Below, piece by piece: positions 6,118 through 13,009 of a stretch of DNA of 21,028 nt. Made by a program: the position numbers and the translations under genes. This stretch comes from B46-G9 sp964581175 (GTDB taxonomy: Bacteria > Desulfobacterota > DSM-4660 > Desulfatiglandales > Desulfatiglandaceae), in the NCBI GenBank assembly GCA_964581175.1, contig CAZONI010000063.1, positions 1 through 21,028 of the forward strand, written 5' to 3'. Numbering within the stretch: the first letter of the stretch is position 1; each line of letters begins with the position of its first letter. The notes below the pieces were generated by a model, which worked only from the letters and a program-made list of their open reading frames with translations, had not been told where the DNA came from and ran no database searches.

Positions 6118-7503
6118 ATGGAAACTCCTGACGAATACCAGATCCCCCATCGCGTGACGGAGATTATTCTCGAAAGCATCTCCGACGGCGTGTTCACGGT
6201 GGACCATGAATGGCGCGTCACCTCCTTCAACCGCGCCGCAGAGGTAATCACCGGAATCTCCCGTCAACAGGCTGTCGGCAAATACTGTTGGGAGATCTTC
6301 CGGTCCAACATGTGCGAGAAAGACTGTGCGCTTCGCCGGACGATGAAACAGGGGAAATCGTTTATCGACACCTCTACCTATATTATTGCTAAAGAGGGCA
6401 GGCGCATTCCGGTCGTCGTCTCGACCTCTCTCCTCAAGGACAACCAGGGAAAAATCCTCGGCGGGGTCGAGACGTTCAGGGATATGAGCCTGGTGGAAGA
6501 ACTGCGCAAGGAGCTGGAAGGGCGTTTTCAAGTAGGCGACATCGTCAGCAGGAATCCCGAGATGCACAAGATATTCAGAATTCTCCCCCAGGTGGCGGAA
6601 AGCGACAGCACCGTATTGATCGAGGGAGAGACCGGGACCGGGAAGGAACTCCTTGCAAGGGCCATTCATGAACTGAGTCCAAGGCGTGCAAAGCCCTTTG
6701 TTCCGGTCAACTGCGGGGCGCTTCCGGACACGCTTTTGGAATCAGAGCTCTTCGGCTACAGGAAAGGTGCTTTCACCGATGCCGGAAGGGACAAACCCGG
6801 TTTTTTCACGACCGCTGAAGGCGGAACGATTCTCCTGGACGAAATCGGCGACTTGAGCGCCGCATTCCAGGTGCGGCTGTTGAGGGTGCTTCAGGATCGA
6901 ACATACCAGCCGCTCGGGGCAACCGCGCCTTTGCAGGCCAACGTTCGCATAATCGCCGCGACGAACAAAGACCTTGTACAACTGGTGGAGAAAGGCGTTT
7001 TCAGACAGGATCTCTTCTACCGCGTGCACGTGATCCGGTTGGACCTCCCCCCGTTGCGGCAGCGCAAGGAAGATATCCCGATGCTTGTGGAACGCTTCAT
7101 CGGCCGGCTCAATCGGCTCCAGGGCAAGTGCATAACGGGAATCAGCCAGGAGGTGCTCTCTATTCTCATGTTTCACGATTATCCGGGCAATATCCGGGAA
7201 CTCGAAAACATTGTAGAGCATGCCTTCGTGCTCTGCCCCGAAGGGCAGATACAAGTGGGTTGTCTCCCTGGAAATCTGGGGATATCAACTCCCCGACCAA
7301 TAAGGCGTGGAAAGATGGATGCCACCATGAAATTGACTGAAGCCCAGGTGATTCTGGATTCGCTTGAACGAAATGCATACAATCGACTGGCTGCGGCGCG
7401 CGAGCTCGGCATTCACAAAAGCACCCTTTTCCGAAAGATCAAGGCGTTAGGAATTAAACTCCCCGACAAGAGAGGACAGATACACCGGAGGGAAAGCCGA
7501 TAA
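6118..7503 (+). CDS. sigma-54-dependent transcriptional activator with PAS sensor
   Basis: The 461-residue bacterial enhancer-binding protein has a PAS domain (about 12-125), an AAA+ domain (about 140-370) and a C-terminal Fis-type helix-turn-helix (about 410-450, NRLAAARELGIHKSTLFRKIKALG). Walker A is GETGTGKE (170-177) and Walker B is TILLDEIGD. The sigma-54 contact loop reads GAFTDA (217-222) instead of GAFTGA. The PAS domain carries C58, C66 and C70 (CWEIFRSNMCEKDC), which could hold a metal, heme or Fe-S centre or act as a thiol switch; this is inference. ATG 6118 is chosen at the domain boundary, since no clear ribosome site precedes it or the TTG at 6106. The likely target is the oxidoreductase-carrier unit downstream, although no good -24/-12 site was found there. 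Confidence 0.9.
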   Translation: METPDEYQIPHRVTEIILESISDGVFTVDHEWRVTSFNRAAEVITGISRQQAVGKYCWEIFRSNMCEKDCALRRTMKQGKSFIDTSTYIIAKEGRRIPVVVSTSLLKDNQGKILGGVETFRDMSLVEELRKELEGRFQVGDIVSRNPEMHKIFRILPQVAESDSTVLIEGETGTGKELLARAIHELSPRRAKPFVPVNCGALPDTLLESELFGYRKGAFTDAGRDKPGFFTTAEGGTILLDEIGDLSAAFQVRLLRVLQDRTYQPLGATAPLQANVRIIAATNKDLVQLVEKGVFRQDLFYRVHVIRLDLPPLRQRKEDIPMLVERFIGRLNRLQGKCITGISQEVLSILMFHDYPGNIRELENIVEHAFVLCPEGQIQVGCLPGNLGISTPRPIRRGKMDATMKLTEAQVILDSLERNAYNRLAAARELGIHKSTLFRKIKALGIKLPDKRGQIHRRESR

Positions 7504-7535
7504 GATCGCGATAATGCGTTTCCAGGCAGCTATTT

Positions 7536-7556
7536 GGTTGCAGAAAAGCAACCTTT
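7536..7556 (+). terminator. short hairpin after the sigma-54 activator
   Basis: GGTTGC (7536-7541), loop AGAAAA and GCAACC (7548-7553) form a six-pair stem followed by three T. It begins 33 bp after the activator stop and just before the fic-like leader. It is a weak intrinsic terminator candidate. Confidence 0.35.
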
Positions 7557-7965
7557 CTCCGGTATCTTCGCGCCTTTTTCTCCCTTAGCAGAGACATCGC
7601 GGTTTCCAAGGCTCGTCTCGGGAAATCCTCTTGCTTTTTCCCTCCCGTCTCTTTACTTTAGCACTTGTAACAAAAATAAAATAATGGCGAATTTTGTCTC
7701 AGGTCAAGGCGGCCCTGGCCCATTGTGCAGTTTTGAGACGATCCACCCGTTCCTCGACGGTAACAGCTGTCCGGGTCGTCTGCTGATCACCCTGCTGTTG
7801 TGCGAGCGGAAGGTGCTGCGGGAACCGATGCTCTACCTCAGTCTCTACCTCATGACGCACCTCCAGCACTACTACGAACTGCTCAATACTGTGCGCCTGA
7901 CCGGCGACTGAGAAGCCCGGCTCGAGTTCTTCGCCGAGACGGTCTCGTCACCGTCACCCAGGCGG
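7557..7965 (+). pseudogene. decayed second copy of a Fic-family gene with its leader
   Basis: The first 150 bp (about 7557-7704) match the leader of the intact fic at 1304-1462. After CAAGGC (7705-7710) the sequence jumps to what is residue 206 onward in the intact gene, so the whole N-terminal domain and inhibitory helix are missing. The catalytic motif is altered to HPFLDGNSCPGR (NGR changed to NSC). The frame then ends at a TGA where the intact gene has TGG (W251), and recognisable similarity stops at CCAGGCGG (7958-7965). From the conserved MAN start at 7684 a 75-codon frame stays open because small indels compensate each other. No function is expected. Many differences from the intact copy fall in third codon positions, so the two are old paralogues and not a fresh duplicate. 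Confidence 0.85.
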
Positions 7966-8006
7966 CGAAAGCAGGGTCGGCAGATTCGTTTACAAAGGAG
8001 AAAACA

Positions 8007-9281
8007 ATGAGGGTCATTATCGTTGGTGGTGGTTGGTCCGGATGCGCGGCATCGCTGGAGGCCCGGAAAAAGGGGGCCGAAGTGGTGTTGATCGAACGGA
8101 CGGATATGCTCCTGGGCACCGGCCTTGTGGGAGGCATCATGCGCAATAACGGCCGCTACACGGCCGCAGAGGAAATGAAGGCCATGTCGGGAGGCGAGCT
8201 TTTTGACTTGACCGATCAGAACTCGCTTCACCGGGGCATCGATTTTCCCGGACACCGGCATGCATCCCTGTACAACGTGGCCAAAATGGAACCCATCGTC
8301 AGGAGATTGCTCCTCGAAAAGGGCGTCACGATCGAGACCGCCACCCGGATTACGGATGTGGAAATGCAGGACGATCGGATCAGGGCGGTCAAAGGAAAGC
8401 AGGTGAAAGAGGACATACGCCTGGAAGGCGACGTATTTGTCGACACCACGGGGACCGCAGGGCCACCGGCAAACTGCAACAAGTACGGAAACGGCTGTGC
8501 CATGTGTATCCTCAGGTGCCATTCCTTCGGCGGCCGGGTGAGTGTCGCTGCCAAGGCAGGCGTGAAAGAAATGGTAGGAGAGAGGGACGGACGCATAGGC
8601 GCCATGAGCGGTTCATGCAAACTCTTGAAGGAATCCCTGGCGCCCGAGATCGTCGAGACCTTGAACAGCAAAGGCGTAGCGGTAACCCCCATTCCCAGGT
8701 CCCGGATACTGAGGGGGAAGCTTGCCATGAAATGCTGCCAGCAGTATGCCCTGCCGGAGTTCGAGGAAAACATCGTGCTTCTGGATACGGGGCATGCCAA
8801 GCTGATGACTCCTTTTTTCCCCTTGGATGCACTGCGGGAGATCCCGGGATTTGAATGCGCCCGTTACGAGGACCCGTATGCAGGAGGCATTGGAAATTCC
8901 ATTCGCTATGTGGGTATGGCGCCACGGGATGATGCGTTGAAAGTGGACGGTGTCGCCAATCTGTTCTGCGCCGGCGAGAAGGCTGGTCTCCTGGTGGGGC
9001 ATACAGAGGCCATCTGCACGGGGACCCTTGCGGGATACAATGCCGTCCGATACATCAGGAAAGAGAAACCCATGGTCCTGCCCGCGGGCCTCGCCACCGG
9101 GGAGGCGATGCGCTTCGTACGCACCCAGATGAGGGATGACGGGATCCTGAGCCTGAAGTATACCTTTTCCGGATCCGTATTTTTCGAGCGGATGAAAGCA
9201 CTCGGACTTTATTCCACGGATACGGAGGAAATTGAAAAGCGGGTTGATGCCGCCGGAATGAGCGGGATCTATGCGGAGTAG
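8007..9281 (+). CDS. FAD-dependent oxidoreductase, GidA-like, with cysteine cluster
   Basis: The 424-residue flavoprotein has an N-terminal dinucleotide-binding fold: MRVIIVGGGWSGCAAS (GxGxxG-like, 7-12) with the ribose-binding acidic E30 after the second strand. A C-terminal FAD motif follows (NLFCAGEKAGLLVGHTEA, about 319-336). Cysteines C157, C164, C167 and C171 (x6, x2, x3 spacing) form a cluster that could bind Fe-S; C243 and C244 are also paired. It resembles the broad GidA/succinate dehydrogenase-flavoprotein-like FAD oxidoreductase group, and the substrate is unknown. The start at 8007 is fixed by AAAGGAG; a longer frame from 7800 is only read-through of the fic relic. The carrier gene starts 62 bp downstream, suggesting that the two act on one imported compound. 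Confidence 0.85.
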   Translation: MRVIIVGGGWSGCAASLEARKKGAEVVLIERTDMLLGTGLVGGIMRNNGRYTAAEEMKAMSGGELFDLTDQNSLHRGIDFPGHRHASLYNVAKMEPIVRRLLLEKGVTIETATRITDVEMQDDRIRAVKGKQVKEDIRLEGDVFVDTTGTAGPPANCNKYGNGCAMCILRCHSFGGRVSVAAKAGVKEMVGERDGRIGAMSGSCKLLKESLAPEIVETLNSKGVAVTPIPRSRILRGKLAMKCCQQYALPEFEENIVLLDTGHAKLMTPFFPLDALREIPGFECARYEDPYAGGIGNSIRYVGMAPRDDALKVDGVANLFCAGEKAGLLVGHTEAICTGTLAGYNAVRYIRKEKPMVLPAGLATGEAMRFVRTQMRDDGILSLKYTFSGSVFFERMKALGLYSTDTEEIEKRVDAAGMSGIYAE

Positions 9282-9343
9282 GGAGAACGGGACCGGCGCA
9301 AAATCCGGATGAAACCACCAAACTTTTCTGAAAGGAGCAGAAA

Positions 9344-10738
9344 ATGGTACACCTGACCGCTGCACACTGGATCTATCTCATCGGTATTGTTGCCATTCTT
9401 GTAACCATGAGCTTTAGAAAAGAGACTCCCCTGGTCTGCGTTATTGCGGCCTTTATCCTGGGCTGGGTGATCACGGGCAGCCTCATACAGGCGGTGCAGT
9501 CGGTCTTCAATGCCATTCAGACCGCCTTCAGCGAATTGCTGGGCATCGTACTCATTATTTCCATCATTGTGGCCATGGCCCAGATGCTGGAAGAGACCGG
9601 GATTGCGGAAATGATGTTCCGGCCTGTTCGCCGGCTGATCAGATCGCCCGGCATTGCCTTCTGGGTCCTTGGGGTGGTCATCATGATTGTGGCATGGCTG
9701 ATTTGGCCTTCTCCGGCCATTGCCCTCGTGGGCGCTCTCCTTTTGCCCGCCGCCATCGAGGCCGGCTTGCCCCCCATTTGTGCGGCAATGGCCATCAGCA
9801 TGTTCGGCTACGGCATCGCGCTGACCACCGACTTCATCATTGAAGGGGCTCCCAGCATCTCGGCCAAAGCGGCCGGAGTGACCGTGCAGGCCGTGATGAT
9901 CCACAGCATTCCCCTGGTGATTGCGTGGGCCGCCGTGGCGTTGCCCCTTGTCTACCTTTCGGCCCGCAAGGATATCAAGAGGCACAAGGGAAAGGCGATT
10001 GAATGGGCCCCGTTTGAACTGACCCTTTCGGAAAAAGGAGAAGCCAAACAGTGGGCCAATGCCTCCTTGGGTTTCAAGAGGTTTGCCATCCTGCTCATCT
10101 GCGTCTTTTTCCTTCTCGATCTCGTGGCCATGCTGGCCTTCAAGATCCGCGGAGGGGACGCCACAGCGCTCCTGGGCGGTACGATCGCCTTGATTATGGT
10201 GGTGGTGGGCCTCGGGGTTTACGGCAGAGACGGCTTGGAAAAACTGACCGATCACGGAAAGTATGGTTTCATGTTCGGCGTACGGATCTTTGCTCCCGTA
10301 TTTTTCATAGCCGCCTTCTTCTTTATGGGATCACCCGGACCGGCAAAGGCGATCTTCGGCCCAAACGCACGAGGGCTTCTTTTCGATCTGGGGCAGGCAC
10401 TCGCCCATGTCATCCCCATCGGCCGCGTTATGGCGGGGGTCACCCAGTCGATCGTCGGCGGGATCACCGGGCTTGACGGATCCGGCTTCTCCGGTCTGCC
10501 GCTGGTCGGATCTCTGGCACAGATCCTGGGCAAGCCCGCCCACCTGAATCTGCCGTCCCTGGCGGCCCTGGGTCAGTTTTTCGCTATTGCCGTCGGCGGG
10601 GGCTGCATCGTTCCCTGGGCCGTGATCCCGGCCGCAGCCATCACCGGGACCGATCCCGTAGAGGTGGCGCGCCGAAATCTGGTGCCGACTCTCTGCGGAC
10701 TGGTGGCTGTCCTGATTGTCGCCATTTTCATTCTCTAG
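9344..10738 (+). CDS. polytopic membrane carrier, probably ion-transporter (IT) superfamily, substrate unknown
   Basis: The 464-residue, very hydrophobic protein has about 11-12 predicted membrane segments (for example around 8-25, 30-50, 60-85, 107-128, 178-200, 240-262, 270-290, 315-335, 445-463). A Gly-rich central re-entrant-like segment (GGITGLDGSGFSGLPLVGSL, about 370-390) and a matching mid-N-terminal region (IEGAPSISAKAAGV) suggest two inverted halves, as in GntP/DcuC/CitMHS-type organic anion carriers. The family call rests on topology and composition only. The ATG follows AAAGGAG. It is the second gene after the FAD oxidoreductase and probably imports or exports that enzyme's organic acid substrate or product, which is inference. 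Confidence 0.75.
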   Translation: MVHLTAAHWIYLIGIVAILVTMSFRKETPLVCVIAAFILGWVITGSLIQAVQSVFNAIQTAFSELLGIVLIISIIVAMAQMLEETGIAEMMFRPVRRLIRSPGIAFWVLGVVIMIVAWLIWPSPAIALVGALLLPAAIEAGLPPICAAMAISMFGYGIALTTDFIIEGAPSISAKAAGVTVQAVMIHSIPLVIAWAAVALPLVYLSARKDIKRHKGKAIEWAPFELTLSEKGEAKQWANASLGFKRFAILLICVFFLLDLVAMLAFKIRGGDATALLGGTIALIMVVVGLGVYGRDGLEKLTDHGKYGFMFGVRIFAPVFFIAAFFFMGSPGPAKAIFGPNARGLLFDLGQALAHVIPIGRVMAGVTQSIVGGITGLDGSGFSGLPLVGSLAQILGKPAHLNLPSLAALGQFFAIAVGGGCIVPWAVIPAAAITGTDPVEVARRNLVPTLCGLVAVLIVAIFIL

Positions 10739-10800
10739 CCGCCCGTTCCCACCGGCCTCCGCATCCGGTCAGGCGTTCGGGGCGTCTCCGGGACCCGTGG

Positions 10801-11454
10801 TCATCCCCTGTGCCCGGGAAGGGGTAATGCCTGGATCGTAATAGAAATGTTTTCGGCCTCGGAGACCGAATGTCTTCCCAGTGACAGCGGGACATAGGTC
10901 ATGCCTCTGCGCCAGGCAGGCCTATAGGCGATTTTCCTTGCGTACCGGTAATCCCTTTTGGCGGGGCTGGCATCAAATATGAAATTTCCATCCCGGTATT
11001 CAACCCACACCGTAATGTTCTGATGACCATGCTTGTCCCGATTTCGAAAGGTAACGGGTTTTCGGTCCCCATTGGCGATCCGGAAGGATACCGGCAAATA
11101 TTCCCGGTGCTTGTTGCCGAACTTGATCCGACCGCCTTTTATGCTGACCTGAAGGAGATCGCCTGTTCTGCCGGCCCTGCCGGCATAGATAGCTGCGATC
11201 CGCTCGCGTTCGCGTTGGGCCTCCCGCTCGGCACGAATGCGGTCCTGTTTGGCTCTTTCAGCCGCGCGCCGGCTTTCGGCCAATCGTCTCTGCTCCTGGA
11301 TTCTCGTGCGCTCGTTATAGCCCTCGATAGCTGCCTGGCGCTGTGCAGGCGACATCTGATTCCACTGCTCCTCCGGTACTCCGTAAATCATGTGCGTACA
11401 GGCGCTGATTGTGAATAACACTACGACACAGATGAGAAAGGTAGTAAGTCGCAT
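10801..11454 (-). CDS. lipoprotein with Arg/Glu-rich helical region
   Basis: The 217-residue product begins with a lipoprotein signal (MRLTTFLICVVVLFTISAC) whose lipobox ISAC predicts lipidation at C19, so it should sit on a membrane facing the periplasm. Residues about 30-90 form a charged Arg/Glu/Ala-rich helix, probably coiled coil. The C-terminal 120 residues look like a beta-rich domain (LLQVSIKGGRIKFGNKHREYLPV...). No known family was recognised. ATG 11454 is chosen because GAGGAG lies eight bases upstream and the signal peptide starts there; a longer frame from 11646 is spurious. It converges on the carrier gene and is divergent from the DUF488 gene. Confidence 0.75.
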   Translation of the reverse strand: MRLTTFLICVVVLFTISACTHMIYGVPEEQWNQMSPAQRQAAIEGYNERTRIQEQRRLAESRRAAERAKQDRIRAEREAQRERERIAAIYAGRAGRTGDLLQVSIKGGRIKFGNKHREYLPVSFRIANGDRKPVTFRNRDKHGHQNITVWVEYRDGNFIFDASPAKRDYRYARKIAYRPAWRRGMTYVPLSLGRHSVSEAENISITIQALPLPGHRG

Positions 11455-11535
11455 GTCTCTGTCTCCTCTCTTTTTATGGTTCCATGAAGGATATCGACAC
11501 ACAGGAGGGAAACTTGAGGCGTTTCGAGGCGAAAA

Positions 11536-11587
11536 GGAGGAATCCCCGGTTCCCTCAGAAACGCCGGATTCCGGGTCAAACCCGGAA
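11536..11587. repeat. palindromic repeat core between divergent genes
   Basis: TTCCGGGT (11569-11576), CAA and ACCCGGAA (11580-11587) form a perfect eight-pair hairpin preceded by CCGGA. The left flank GGAATCCCCGG resembles the GGGAATCTGGATTCCGG part of the repeat at 4366-4427, so it is probably a diverged member of the same class. It sits 44 bp before the DUF488 start and could structure that 5' untranslated region. Confidence 0.45.
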
Positions 11588-11630
11588 CGAAAAACAAAGG
11601 AGAGGGATTTGTAGGGGAGGAGGTTTAAGA

Positions 11631-12068
11631 TTGGAAATCTACACAATCGGTTTTACAAAGAAGAGCGCGAGAGAATTCTTCGATATCCTGAAAAGGGCCG
11701 GCATCAAGCGCCTCATAGACATACGGCTGAACAACTCTTCCCAGCTTGCAGGGTTTACAAAACAAGATGATCTCGCCTTTTTTCTGAAGGAGATATGTGG
11801 AGCTGAATACACACATGCGCCCATGCTATCGCCGACGAAGGAAATCATGGATGGGTACAAGAAAAGGAAAATCACCTGGGAAGAGTATGAAAGGCGCTTC
11901 AGCTCTCTTCTGGATGAGCGGAGAGCCGGGGAAGTCCTCGACAAGGGCCTTTTCGACATCCCGGCCGTTCTTTTGTGCAGCGAGCCCGGACCGGACAGAT
12001 GCCATCGACGGCTCGTCGCCGAATATCTGCAAGAGAAATGGGGCAACGTAACAATTACTCACCTGTGA
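11631..12068 (+). CDS. DUF488 domain protein
   Basis: The 145-residue protein fits DUF488 end to end. The N-terminal YTIGFTKKSAREFFDIL is followed by the DIRLNNSSQLAGF segment, and near the end comes the family motif LLCSEPGPDRCHRRLVAEYL (about 118-137), with the conserved Cys-Glu and Cys-His-Arg residues that suggest a nucleic-acid or nucleotide-related active site. The biochemical role of DUF488 is not established. The start is a TTG placed seven bases after GGAGGAGG, and translation from it gives the family N-terminus. It appears monocistronic and converges on the toxin gene. Confidence 0.85.
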   Translation: MEIYTIGFTKKSAREFFDILKRAGIKRLIDIRLNNSSQLAGFTKQDDLAFFLKEICGAEYTHAPMLSPTKEIMDGYKKRKITWEEYERRFSSLLDERRAGEVLDKGLFDIPAVLLCSEPGPDRCHRRLVAEYLQEKWGNVTITHL

Positions 12069-12193
12069 GAAATGCTAGCTGGAGCCCACTTCCCGCTCCG
12101 GATTAATTCTTATCCAGGAAGATGCCGTTTTTTGTCCCGGGTATCCGCTTCGTAGTGCATCACGGGAATAACCGGTCTGCAGATGTATTGAAG

Positions 12194-12592
12194 CTACTGT
12201 GGCACAGGTGTCTTCAAAGAGAAATGTGATACCATAGGATCAAAATCACGATCATCGTGAAGCAGGGCAAGTCCTTCCCTTATGCAGAAGGTTGCGATAA
12301 TTATGTCAATTGTTTTTCGGACAGTAACACCGGCCTTTCGAAGGACTCGGTAATTTTGGGCACTTTGAACGGTCACATCATATCCGCCGATTTGGCGAAA
12401 TGGAAGAGCACTGAGCAAATCCCTGGCTGTTTCATAATCGTCATCAGATCTGAAGCCCTGAAGGACTTCTGCGAGGATTAAGTCTCCAATTATGACAGGA
12501 ATAGTGGAAAGATAATTGTCAAGCAAGTCTGTCTGCCATGTGGAAATGCCGCTGAAGTAATTGATCCACACGGATGAGTCCACAAGAATCAC
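12194..12592 (-). CDS. vapC: PIN-domain ribonuclease toxin, VapC type
   Basis: The 132-residue PIN protein has the acidic active-site set of Mg-dependent VapC RNases: D5 (MILVDSSVWI), E42 (ILAEVLQGF), D96 (KTIDIIIATFCI) and D114/D116 (HDDRDFD). VapC toxins cleave tRNA or rRNA and stop translation until bound by antitoxin. The GTG start overlaps the antitoxin stop by four bases (GTGA), so translation is coupled. The assignment rests on motif, length and the neighbouring antitoxin. The RNA target cannot be read from the sequence. Confidence 0.9.
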   Translation of the reverse strand: MILVDSSVWINYFSGISTWQTDLLDNYLSTIPVIIGDLILAEVLQGFRSDDDYETARDLLSALPFRQIGGYDVTVQSAQNYRVLRKAGVTVRKTIDIIIATFCIREGLALLHDDRDFDPMVSHFSLKTPVPQ

Positions 12593-12783
12593 TGATCGGT
12601 CCTCATTGCTTCAAGGTCACCATCCCATTTGAGTTTTCCACGCAGGCTTTTGATTCGTTCCTGCTTTTTTATTTGAACCAACAGCCTGAGTCCGGTCTCG
12701 ACAACATCCCTTTTTGTTTTCAACCGGCTCAGCGTCATGGCCTCTTTCATGAGTTCATCGTCTATGACAATGTTGGTTCGCAT
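12589..12783 (-). CDS. vapB: VapB-type antitoxin (MRTNIVIDDEL family)
   Basis: The 64-residue protein begins MRTNIVIDDELMKEAM and continues LKTKRDVVETGLRLLVQ and LRGKLKWDGDLEAMR. This is the layout of the ribbon-helix-helix VapB family, with an N-terminal strand and two helices for DNA binding and a C-terminal tail that wraps the PIN toxin. The ATG at 12783 is set by AAGGAGG eight bases upstream. The longer frame reaching 12981 has no family support. The antitoxin is first in the operon and likely represses it through the inverted repeat around the -10 box. Confidence 0.9.
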   Translation of the reverse strand: MRTNIVIDDELMKEAMTLSRLKTKRDVVETGLRLLVQIKKQERIKSLRGKLKWDGDLEAMRTDQ

Positions 12784-12801
12784 TGTATTGTCCTCCTTAT
12801 G

Positions 12802-12869
12802 ATGTGTACAATAGGCATGATATATACACATGATATTGATGTCAAGAGCCGATATCGATGTATCGATAT
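12802..12869 (-). promoter_or_regulatory. vapBC promoter and operator
   Basis: On the minus strand a consensus TTGACA (12845-12840) is followed by a 17-bp spacer and TATCAT (12822-12817, 5 of 6). The inverted repeat ATGTGTA (12802-12808) / TACACAT (12825-12831) brackets the -10, as expected for autorepression by VapB or VapBC. A second palindrome, ATATCGAT-GT-ATCGATAT (12852-12869), lies just upstream of the -35 and may be another binding site. Confidence 0.7.
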
Positions 12870-13009
12870 GATTTCGTACAAAGGCGGCGGAAGAGGGGGT
12901 ACGCCTTATTTTCCGGCGGCAATGCGGTACGCCGAATCCGAGATGCTGTGTCCGAGCGAGCGGGTCACGGCGCCGTGGCATGAAGAGAGCACGACTGCAG
13001 TTCGAAGTG

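Noticed and set aside
7800..8006. 69-residue N-terminal extension of the FAD oxidoreductase
   Set aside because: The extension is out-of-frame translation of the fic relic. The flavin-binding fold starts at 8007 right after a strong AAAGGAG site.
7720..8006. sigma-54 promoter for the FAD oxidoreductase unit
   Set aside because: Candidates such as CTGGCCCATTGTGC have the wrong GG-to-GC spacing; no acceptable -24/-12 site was found before 8007.
9269..10255. 328-codon minus-strand frame opposite the carrier gene
   Set aside because: A His/Gly/Asp-rich antisense shadow of the hydrophobic carrier. The plus strand has ribosome sites and membrane helices.
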